DNA of 64,000 nucleotides from Corynebacterium liangguodongii (GTDB taxonomy: Bacteria > Actinomycetota > Actinomycetes > Mycobacteriales > Mycobacteriaceae), in contig NZ_CP026948.1 of NCBI RefSeq assembly GCF_003070865.1, positions 1,116,001 to 1,180,000 on the forward strand, written 5' to 3'. The notes below the pieces were generated by a model. That model made no database searches and was not told where the DNA came from. It was given only the letters and a program-made list of their open reading frames with translations. The position numbers were made by a program, and so were the translations under genes. Positions 58,141-64,000 of this stretch are shown piece by piece (position 1 is the first letter of the stretch; every line of letters begins with the position of its first letter).

Positions 58141-58809
58141 GCGCACCGACGAGCCGAGCTCGGAGAACCACCGCTCGACGTCGGCGGCGCCCGCGCCGAC
58201 GAACCGGCCCGGATCGAACGGGACCACCCCGGCGGGCACCTCCGCGGCGAGGCCGAGGACGGTGCACCCGGCGGCGCTCGCAGCGCTCATCCCCGCCCAC
58301 GAATCCTCGAATACGAGGCACTGCGCCGGGCCGAAGCCGACACGCCGGGCCGCCTCCATGTACATCTCAGGATCAGGCTTTGCGCGCTCGACCTCGTCGC
58401 CGGCGATGGAGCCGACGAAGAAGTCGGCCCCGACGGCGGCGATGCAGGCGTCGGCAAGCACGCGCTCGGTGTTCGTGGTCACCATCATGGGCACGCCCGC
58501 GGCTGTGAGCGAGGCGAGCAACCCGCGGATGCCCGGGTTAGGCTCGAGCGAGCCTTCGAGCAGCTGCGCCATCCGCGCATACATCCATTGCTTGTGGTGC
58601 TCGTAGTCGCCCGGGCGAAGCTCGACACCCGCGTGAGCGGCGGCGACGTCGAGCGTGTGGGCGAAGCTGCCGCCGACTGTGATCTCCCGCAGCTCGGGGG
58701 TGAGGCGGCGGCCGAGGCGCTCCGAGAGCTCGTAGGTGGCTATGCCCCACAGCGGCTCGGAATCGACGAGCGTGCCGTCCATGTCCCAGAAAATTGCCTT
58801 CGGCAGCAC
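58138..58809 (-). CDS. HAD-superfamily hydrolase (beta-phosphoglucomutase-like)
   Basis: A 223-residue HAD phosphatase with a C1 helical cap. Motif I is FWDMDGTLVDSEPLW (nucleophile Asp and +2 Asp), motif II MMVTTNTERV, the Lys lies in ERAKPDPEMYMEAARRVG and motif IV is VFEDSWAGMSAASAAGCTVL. The substrate is probably a sugar phosphate or another small phosphoester; it cannot be decided from sequence. GTG 58809 follows the stop of the upstream gene immediately, so the pair is co-transcribed. Confidence 0.85.
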   Translation of the reverse strand: MLPKAIFWDMDGTLVDSEPLWGIATYELSERLGRRLTPELREITVGGSFAHTLDVAAAHAGVELRPGDYEHHKQWMYARMAQLLEGSLEPNPGIRGLLASLTAAGVPMMVTTNTERVLADACIAAVGADFFVGSIAGDEVERAKPDPEMYMEAARRVGFGPAQCLVFEDSWAGMSAASAAGCTVLGLAAEVPAGVVPFDPGRFVGAGAADVERWFSELGSSVR

Positions 58810-58810
58810 G

Positions 58811-59191
58811 CTAATCCAGCTCGGGAAGCTCGGCGAGCGCCTCGTCGTCAGCGCCGGTGGCGGCGCAGGCGCGGAAGGTCAGCGACTCCAGGTCCGCCTT
58901 CTCCTCCGGCTCCAGCACGGCGTCCGCGTGGGCGGCATTGAACTCCCCCAGCGCCGCGTAGAACGGGGAGACGACCTTCACCAGGTCCTCCCCTGCGGGG
59001 TCATCGCCGAGCATCTCGAGGGCATCGAGGAAGCCCTCGATCTGGCGTTTGAGGTCGGGCAGCACGGCTGGGTCGAAGGGCTGCTCCCACAAGTCCTTGT
59101 CCTCATCGCGCAGGTAGGAGCCGGTGGCAAAGGTGGTGAGGTCGGAGATGAACTCGTCTACGTCGTCTTGGAACTGCTCGCGGATGGTCAT
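58811..59191 (-). CDS. Conserved hypothetical acidic protein
   Basis: A 126-residue soluble, strongly acidic protein, largely helical: IREQFQDDVDEFISDLTTFA at the start, LPDLKRQIEGFLDALEMLGD in the middle and DDEALAELPELD at the end. No Cys cluster, membrane segment or signal peptide. I do not recognise the family; it appears to be actinobacterial. ATG 59191 (or GTG 59197) follows a 12-bp palindrome. It is encoded between mshC and the HAD gene. Confidence 0.6.
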   Translation of the reverse strand: MTIREQFQDDVDEFISDLTTFATGSYLRDEDKDLWEQPFDPAVLPDLKRQIEGFLDALEMLGDDPAGEDLVKVVSPFYAALGEFNAAHADAVLEPEEKADLESLTFRACAATGADDEALAELPELD

Positions 59192-59193
59192 GC

Positions 59194-59205
59194 CCACAAT
59201 TGTGG
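59194..59205. repeat. 12-bp perfect palindrome at the start of the acidic-protein gene
   Basis: CCACAATTGTGG lies between TAGCGT (59218-59213, built on the mshC stop codon) and ATG 59191, and overlaps the expected transcription start. It could be an operator or a 5'-UTR hairpin. Confidence 0.4.
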
Positions 59206-59215
59206 CCGAAAAACG

Positions 59216-60430
59216 CTAGACCCGCACGCCAAGCAGCCCGTCGAGCGCGGTGGCGATGATGCCGTCGCTATCGCCCTCGGCCTCGTCGATCACGGCGAGC
59301 GCGGCCGGGGTATCGAGGTCGCTCGCCAGCGCCGCGCGCAGCTTGTCGACGACACTAAGCGCCGCTTCCGGGCTCACCTCGCGCGCGAGGCGGTCTCGCC
59401 ACCGGGCAAGGCGCGCCTCTGCGGCGGCCAAAATGTCGTCGGAGAAGTCCCTGTCGAGGCGGTAGTGATCCGCGTAGAGAGCGAGGCGGATCGCCGCGGC
59501 CTCGTGGCCCGCCTCGGTGAGCTTGTGCACGAAGACGAGGTTTCCCAGGGACTTCGACATCTTCACCCCGTCAAGGGCGATCATGCCGGCGTGCACGAAG
59601 TGGCCCGCCATGCGCCGCTGCCCGTAGGCCGCTTCGGCGTGGGCGGCGGAGAACTCGTGGTGCGGGAACGCAAGGTCGGAGCCGCCGCCCTGGATGGAGA
59701 AGGTGTGGCCGAGGCGGTTGGTCGCGATCGCGGAGCACTCAATGTGCCAGCCGGGCCGCCCCGGGCCGAAGGGGGACTCCCACGCCGGCTCGCCCTCGCG
59801 GTGGCCCCGCCAGATGAGAGCGTCGAGCGGGTCCCGCTTGCCTTGACGCTCCGGGTCGCCGCCGCGCTCGGCGAAGTAGGTCTCCATCTCTTCGCGGGTG
59901 TAGTTGGAGGCGTAGCCGAACTGCTCCGTCGCGGCGATCGAGGCGTAGATGTCGCCGTGGTCGAGCCTGTAGGCCGCCCCGGCATCGAGCAGCGCCTGCA
60001 CCATCTCGACGACCTCGTCCACCGCCTCCATTGCGCCGATGTAGTCGCGCGGCGGGATGACGCCGAGGATGTTCATATCCGAGCGAAACAGGTCCGTTTG
60101 GTCCTGCCCGAGCTCGCGCCAATCCACCCCGTCGCGCTCGGCGCGCTCGAAGAGCGGGTCGTCGACGTCAGTGACGTTTTGCACGTAGTGGACCTTGTGC
60201 CCGCCCGCGAGCAGCTGCCGGTGGACAAGATCGAAGGTGACGTAGGTTGCCGCGTGGCCGAGGTGGGTGGAGTCGTACGGCGTGATGCCGCAGACGTACA
60301 TCCCTACCTCCCCGTTCGCGTCGGGGGTGGTGTCGACGAGTTTAACCGCCTGGTCGGCGGTGTCGTAGAGGCGCAGGGGCACGGGCGTGCCCGCCACCGC
60401 CGGAACGACAGGACTAGGCCATGAATTCAT
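59216..60430 (-). CDS. mshC: MshC, cysteine:1D-myo-inosityl glucosaminide ligase
   Basis: A 404-residue relative of cysteinyl-tRNA synthetase that ligates Cys to GlcN-Ins in mycothiol synthesis. The class I signatures are [20 protein letters not shown] (HIGH-like HLGHA) and the [11 protein letters not shown] loop; [14 protein letters not shown] carries metal/Cys-binding residues. MshC is distinguished from CysS by its shorter length (no full anticodon-binding domain) and the N-terminal [19 protein letters not shown] 60430 lies 7 nt after TAGGAT, which contains the uppP stop codon. Confidence 0.95.
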   Translation of the reverse strand: MNSWPSPVVPAVAGTPVPLRLYDTADQAVKLVDTTPDANGEVGMYVCGITPYDSTHLGHAATYVTFDLVHRQLLAGGHKVHYVQNVTDVDDPLFERAERDGVDWRELGQDQTDLFRSDMNILGVIPPRDYIGAMEAVDEVVEMVQALLDAGAAYRLDHGDIYASIAATEQFGYASNYTREEMETYFAERGGDPERQGKRDPLDALIWRGHREGEPAWESPFGPGRPGWHIECSAIATNRLGHTFSIQGGGSDLAFPHHEFSAAHAEAAYGQRRMAGHFVHAGMIALDGVKMSKSLGNLVFVHKLTEAGHEAAAIRLALYADHYRLDRDFSDDILAAAEARLARWRDRLAREVSPEAALSVVDKLRAALASDLDTPAALAVIDEAEGDSDGIIATALDGLLGVRV

Positions 60431-60437
60431 AAGGCCT

Positions 60438-60443
60438 ATCCTA
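60438..60443 (-). promoter_or_regulatory. -10 box of mshC made from the uppP stop codon
   Basis: TAGGAT on the minus strand; TAG is the uppP stop, and mshC ATG 60430 follows after 7 nt. Confidence 0.45.
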
Positions 60444-61298
60444 CAACGGGCTCATGACACCGGCGCCCAAGAGCACCATCACGATCAGGCCGAGCGGGAT
60501 GCGGTAGGCCGCGAACCACGCGAAGGAGTGGTTGGCCACGAACTTCAGCAACCAGGCGATGGAGACGTAGCCAAGCACGAACGCGATTGCGGAGCCCACG
60601 AGCAGCTGCGCTCCGGAGGCGGCCTGCCCGGCCTGCGGGGCAAAGGCGTCGGGCAGAGAGAATATCCCGGAGGCGAGCACCGCGGGGATGGCGAGGAAGA
60701 AGCTAAACCGGGTGGCTACCTCCCGGTCGAGGTTGAGGAAGAGCCCGCCGGAGATGGTGCCGCCGGAGCGGGAGACGCCCGGGATGAGCGCGAGGCATTG
60801 CCACAGGCCCATGATGACGGCGTCGCGCATGCGCAGTTCCTCGTAGCCGCGGGCCTTCGTGCCGCGGCGTTCGGCGAGGATGAAGACGAAGGAGAACACG
60901 ATGAGCACCGTCGCGGTGATCCACAGGTTGCGGAAGTTCTCGCGGATGAGGTCTTTGAGCACAACGCCGAGCAACGCCACCGGGATCGTTCCGACGATGA
61001 CCATCCACCCCATGCGGTAGTCAAACCCGCGCTTGTTCTTATCGACGATCCCCCTGCACCACCCGGCGAGGATCTGCCAGATCTCCTTGGCAAAAAACAC
61101 CAGCACCGCGAGCTCGGTGCCGAGCTGGATCACGGCGGTAAAGCTCGCGCCTGCGTCCTCTCCCCACAGCAGCTGCGAGATAATGCGCAGGTGGCCGGAG
61201 GACGACACCGGCAAAAATTCGGTGAGCCCCTGGACCACGGATAACACTATTACCTGGAGCCAGCTCATCGGCTCCGCCACCATCGCAGCGTCAGTCAT
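60441..61298 (-). CDS. uppP: Undecaprenyl-diphosphatase UppP (BacA)
   Basis: A 285-residue membrane phosphatase that recycles undecaprenyl (or decaprenyl) diphosphate for peptidoglycan and arabinogalactan synthesis; it also gives bacitracin resistance. Seven or eight membrane helices; the family motifs are [20 protein letters not shown] near residue 25 and [20 protein letters not shown] near residue 175, holding the catalytic Glu, Ser and Arg. ATG 61298 lies 8 nt after TAGCGT (61312-61307). The mshC gene is next, as in mycobacteria. Confidence 0.95.
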   Translation of the reverse strand: MTDAAMVAEPMSWLQVIVLSVVQGLTEFLPVSSSGHLRIISQLLWGEDAGASFTAVIQLGTELAVLVFFAKEIWQILAGWCRGIVDKNKRGFDYRMGWMVIVGTIPVALLGVVLKDLIRENFRNLWITATVLIVFSFVFILAERRGTKARGYEELRMRDAVIMGLWQCLALIPGVSRSGGTISGGLFLNLDREVATRFSFFLAIPAVLASGIFSLPDAFAPQAGQAASGAQLLVGSAIAFVLGYVSIAWLLKFVANHSFAWFAAYRIPLGLIVMVLLGAGVMSPL

Positions 61299-61306
61299 GC
61301 CCACAC

Positions 61307-61312
61307 ACGCTA
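61307..61312 (-). promoter_or_regulatory. -10 box, leaderless start of uppP
   Basis: TAGCGT on the minus strand, 8 nt before ATG 61298; GTG 61304 would be too close. Confidence 0.4.
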
Positions 61313-61383
61313 CCCCTGCGCCGCGACGGGGTGGCTAACGCCTCGCCGTCTGCGCGCCGAGGGGTGAGGGTCCGCGCGGTTGA

Positions 61384-61389
61384 TAATGT
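61384..61389 (+). promoter_or_regulatory. -10 box, leaderless start of the lppL-like gene
   Basis: TAATGT (overlapping GATAAT at 61382-61387), 8 nt before GTG 61398. Confidence 0.4.
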
Positions 61390-61397
61390 CTATAGGC

Positions 61398-62459
61398 GTG
61401 AAACGCGCACAACCAACCGCACTTCTCGCCTGCGCCGGCCTCGCACTGGGGCTCGCCGCCTGCCAGTCCGGCGCGGGCTCTGTACCCCAGGCCGAGCCTG
61501 AGCCCGGCCCGAAGGCCGAATCGATGGGCAACGCCAGCCCCGCCGCCTCCCCGCCGTCGACCGCGCCTGACGGCACGGTCTACCCTTTCGCCGCCGTCGA
61601 TGACCTAGAGACCTCCGGGCGTGTCATCGCCGTGCGCAGCGGCGATGACCTCCGCGTCGGCGGCCTTGACGACGTCGCCGCCGGCGGAGGGGCTGCCTAC
61701 CGGCTCGACCCGACCTGCGGCGACATCACCTCCACCCGCGCGGGCCAGTTCGTCACCGCCTGCGGCGAGACAGTGCGCGTCTTCGACGAGGTGGGCGAGC
61801 AGGCCGTGGAGCTTGCCTCCCCCGCGACGTCCGCGGCGATGACCTCTACCGGCGAGATCCTCACCGGTGCCGATTCCGAGCGCACCGTGCGGGTCTACCG
61901 CGACGGCGAGGAGGTAGATAGCTTCGGCGTCGCCCGCGAGACCGACCAGATCCTCGCCGTTCCCCGCGCCGGCGGGCCGGACGTGGCCGACTCCGCTGTG
62001 CGCATCAACCGCTTTGACACCACTATCCAAGACCTCGACTGGCGCGGCGGGCGCCAAGGCGGCACGCTGCGCGCGGGACTCGGCGTCGGTGGTGTTGCGG
62101 CCGGGCGCGATGGGCTCGTCCTCGCGGCGGATAACACGGGATCCCAACTCCTTGTCTATACCGCCAACGACATCATCAGGCTCCAGCAGTCGGCCCCGGT
62201 CCCGCCGAGCCCGTGGGCCGTGAGCTGGGACGATGAATCTGCTCTCGCGTGGGTGGCCTCGACCGCCAGCAACGTTGCGACCGGCTACGATATTTCCACC
62301 GGCGTGCCAGTGAAAAAGGCCCAGGTCAACACCATCGCCGATGCGCTCCACATGGTCACGCTTGACGACGGCACCTTGGTCATCGCATCGGCCACCGGGG
62401 GCGGGATCCAGGTCGTTCCCCCGGCGCTAAAGCTTCAGGAGAAAGGACAGGCGAGCTAG
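61398..62459 (+). CDS. lppL: LppL-like surface lipoprotein
   Basis: A 353-residue lipoprotein with signal peptide MKRAQPTALLACAGLALGLA and lipobox LAAC, Cys near residue 22. The mature part is a low-complexity Pro/Ala/Ser linker followed by a beta-propeller-like domain with repeated strands (VIAVRSGDDLRVGGLDDVAA; TIQDLDWRGGRQGG; DDESALAWVASTASNVATGY). It corresponds to LppL (Rv2138) of Mycobacterium, also located directly before pyrD. Function unknown. GTG 61398 is preferred over upstream codons because it gives a proper signal peptide and lies 8 nt after a -10 box. It is divergent from uppP. Confidence 0.85.
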   Translation: MKRAQPTALLACAGLALGLAACQSGAGSVPQAEPEPGPKAESMGNASPAASPPSTAPDGTVYPFAAVDDLETSGRVIAVRSGDDLRVGGLDDVAAGGGAAYRLDPTCGDITSTRAGQFVTACGETVRVFDEVGEQAVELASPATSAAMTSTGEILTGADSERTVRVYRDGEEVDSFGVARETDQILAVPRAGGPDVADSAVRINRFDTTIQDLDWRGGRQGGTLRAGLGVGGVAAGRDGLVLAADNTGSQLLVYTANDIIRLQQSAPVPPSPWAVSWDDESALAWVASTASNVATGYDISTGVPVKKAQVNTIADALHMVTLDDGTLVIASATGGGIQVVPPALKLQEKGQAS

Positions 62460-63605
62460 ATGGTGTCAACAACACCGAGAACTTGGGGCTCAGGATTGGG
62501 TGCTGCATGCGGGGCTGTATACGACGCCGGCTACGGGCTGGCACTGAAGGCAATGTTTATGCTCCCGCCGGAGCGCATCCACCTGGTGATGAGCGCGGCG
62601 CTTCGCGCGCTCCACGCCGCCCGGCCGGTCAACCGCGCGTTGCGGGCCGCGCTGCGTATCGATGACCCCGTCCTCGAGCAGACCGTCTTCGGCGTGACGT
62701 TTCCCGCGCCGCTCGGCCTGGCGGCCGGGTTCGACAAAAACGCCAGCGCGGCGGATGCGTGGGGGGCGGTCGGGTTCGGCTACGCCGAGCTAGGGACGGT
62801 CACGCCCAAGCCCCAGCCCGGCAACCCGCGCCCGAGGCTCTATCGCCTTCCCAAGGACAAGGCGATTCTCAACCGCATGGGGTTTAACAACGACGGCGCC
62901 CTGACCGTGGCATCGCACCTGCGCGCCCGGCGCTCCGGAGACGTCGTCGGGATCAACATCGGCAAGAACAAGACGTCTGCCGATGCCGTCGCGGACTACC
63001 GCGCCTGCGCCTCCGCGCTCGGAGGGCTGGCCGACTACCTCGTGGTCAACGTCTCCTCCCCCAACACCCCGGGCCTGCGCGACCTGCAGGCGATCGAGGA
63101 GCTCCGGCCGATCCTCGAGGTGGTCACCGGGGCGACCTCAACCCCGGTGCTGGTCAAGATCGCGCCGGATCTAAGCGACGCCGACATCGACGCCGTGGCG
63201 GATCTGGCCCTCGAGCTCGGGCTGGCCGGGATCGTCGCCACGAACACGACGATTTCGCGTGACAACCTCGCCACCGACCCTGCCGAGGTCGCCGCGATGG
63301 GTTCCGGGGGGATCTCCGGCGAGCCGCTGCACCGGCGCTCGCTCGAGGTGCTGCGCCGGCTCCACGCGCGCGTCGGAGGCAAGCTCGCGCTGATCAGCGT
63401 CGGCGGGATCACCACCCCGGAGCGGGCGTGGGAGCGCATCGCGGCCGGAGCCAGCTTGCTGCAGGGATACACCCCGTTCATCTACGGCGGACCGGGCTGG
63501 ATCCGACGCATCCACGTAGGCCTCGCCGCCCAGGTCAAGGCCCACGGCTTGGGCACAATCTCCGAGGCCGTGGGCAGCGGGCTGGGGTGGGTGGAGCCGA
63601 GCTAG
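62460..63605 (+). CDS. pyrD: Dihydroorotate dehydrogenase (quinone), class 2
   Basis: A 381-residue membrane-associated DHODH that oxidises dihydroorotate to orotate and passes electrons to menaquinone. The N-terminal amphipathic region ([20 protein letters not shown]) marks class 2; [20 protein letters not shown], then [10 protein letters not shown], then [16 protein letters not shown] (catalytic Ser), [17 protein letters not shown] and [20 protein letters not shown] form the FMN-binding barrel. ATG 62460 directly abuts the lppL stop; AGGAGAAAGGA upstream lies inside lppL, so the genes are co-transcribed. Confidence 0.95.
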   Translation: MVSTTPRTWGSGLGAACGAVYDAGYGLALKAMFMLPPERIHLVMSAALRALHAARPVNRALRAALRIDDPVLEQTVFGVTFPAPLGLAAGFDKNASAADAWGAVGFGYAELGTVTPKPQPGNPRPRLYRLPKDKAILNRMGFNNDGALTVASHLRARRSGDVVGINIGKNKTSADAVADYRACASALGGLADYLVVNVSSPNTPGLRDLQAIEELRPILEVVTGATSTPVLVKIAPDLSDADIDAVADLALELGLAGIVATNTTISRDNLATDPAEVAAMGSGGISGEPLHRRSLEVLRRLHARVGGKLALISVGGITTPERAWERIAAGASLLQGYTPFIYGGPGWIRRIHVGLAAQVKAHGLGTISEAVGSGLGWVEPS

Positions 63606-64000
63606 TTCTCGTCCCACCCCCACACGATCGAGCGGCCGATCGAGTGGAAGTAGAGGTTAAAGCCGAGCACGGTCGGGTTGGTGATTTCGTCGGCGGGCAG
63701 CTCCTCGACGTCGACCGCGTGGACGGCGAAGAGGTAGCGGTGCGGGCCGTGCCCGGCGGGCGGGTTGGACCCGTAGTAGCCGGATGACCCCGAATCGCCG
63801 GGCAGCGCGACCGCGCCGACGCCGAGGCCGGGTTCGCTCGCCGCGCCGGTGGGAAGCTCGCTCACCGTAGCGGGGATGTTAAACACCGCCCAGTGCCAGT
63901 ACCCGGAGGCCGTCGGGGCGTCCGGATCGAAGCAGGTTACGGCCAGGGACTTCGTCCCCTCCGGCAGGCCCGACCAGGACAGGTGCGGCGAGGTCGCCTC
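63602..64000 (-). CDS. YbhB/YbcL (PEBP, Raf kinase inhibitor-like) protein, 5' truncated
   Basis: The last 132 codons of a PEBP-family protein run to the window edge; the start lies beyond 64000. Motifs: the [20 protein letters not shown] signature (DPDxP and GxxxHWxxxNIP), later [20 protein letters not shown] (PPxGxGPHRY) and [11 protein letters not shown] in between. Mycobacterial relatives (Rv2140c type) lie at the same place, next to pyrD. The role is unclear; anion- or phospholipid-like ligand binding is typical. The stop interlocks with that of pyrD (CTAG). Confidence 0.9.
   Translation of the reverse strand, partial: EATSPHLSWSGLPEGTKSLAVTCFDPDAPTASGYWHWAVFNIPATVSELPTGAASEPGLGVGAVALPGDSGSSGYYGSNPPAGHGPHRYLFAVHAVDVEELPADEITNPTVLGFNLYFHSIGRSIVWGWDEN

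Noticed and set aside
58736..60424. 562-codon plus-strand open frame opposite mshC
   Set aside because: Antisense shadow of MshC and the acidic-protein gene; repetitive Val/Gly/Arg composition.

Overview
The window reads as chromosomal DNA of a Corynebacterium (mycolate actinobacterium, high G+C). The evidence is a 142-residue OdhI with the double-Thr phospho-site at residues 14/15, a FtsR-type MerR regulator next to it, a 763-residue SecA2, mycothiol ligase MshC, RbpA, polyprenol-phosphate mannose synthase, a DprE2-like reductase, and a Pup/PafA/Dop/ARC system with no 20S proteasome genes. Gene order follows the well-known mycobacterial/corynebacterial blocks (helY-tatC-tatA-pafC-pafB-pafA-pup-dop; trmI; hisG-hisE; mshC-uppP-lppL-pyrD-PEBP). 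Both ends cut genes: scpA on the left and a PEBP/YbhB gene on the right.

Layout. 1-4134: scpA'-scpB-rluB-cmk-der, chromosome segregation, rRNA modification and ribosome assembly. 4210-7507: DUF222/HNH protein, methyltransferase, lipid-kinase-like gene, tRNA-Pro(GGG). 7671-12529: secA2, odhI, ftsR, bifunctional-nuclease-family gene, second MerR regulator. 12526-23719: VWA membrane protein, two DUF21/CBS proteins, DEAD-box helicase, gnd, thioesterase, corA, ndh, degenerate CMAS-like methyltransferase. 23783-31159: YceI, zinc-finger protein, rbpA, ppm1, lnt, fxsA, DprE2-like SDR, membrane protein, pepQ, trypsin-fold protease. 31156-40175: helY, tatCA, pafCB, pafA, pup, dop. 40212-47944: an accessory block between dop and arc with a secreted Cys protein plus ABC-transporter operon, pdxT-pdxS/pdxR, and a small membrane gene beside a secreted YPVVADP-type protein gene broken by one stop codon. 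47945-64000: arc, trmI, a candidate small RNA, M18 peptidase, RecB-like nuclease, fhs, dcu, aspA, hisG, hisE, HAD, hypothetical, mshC, uppP, lppL, pyrD, PEBP'.

How the parts work together. Core metabolism and cell-envelope genes dominate: OdhI control of 2-oxoglutarate dehydrogenase, NADH oxidation by Ndh, NADPH from Gnd, C4-dicarboxylate/aspartate interconversion (Dcu and AspA), one-carbon entry (Fhs), histidine and mycothiol synthesis, lipoprotein acylation and mannosylation (Lnt/Ppm1), Tat and SecA2 export, and pupylation.

The most distinctive sequence-level signals are: (i) a very regular leaderless promoter design, a TAnnnT box followed 6-8 nt later by ATG/GTG, seen at about twenty genes, including three divergent pairs whose -10 boxes overlap back-to-back and several boxes built from the stop codon of the preceding gene; (ii) seven convergent gene pairs whose stop codons interlock in a 4-nt overlap; (iii) the accessory block with two separate secreted-protein loci, one paired with an ABC transporter and one with a nonsense codon; (iv) a possible ECF-type (SigH-like) promoter on rbpA; and (v) a two-hairpin G-loop RNA candidate. 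All function calls come from reading motifs, without database searches.
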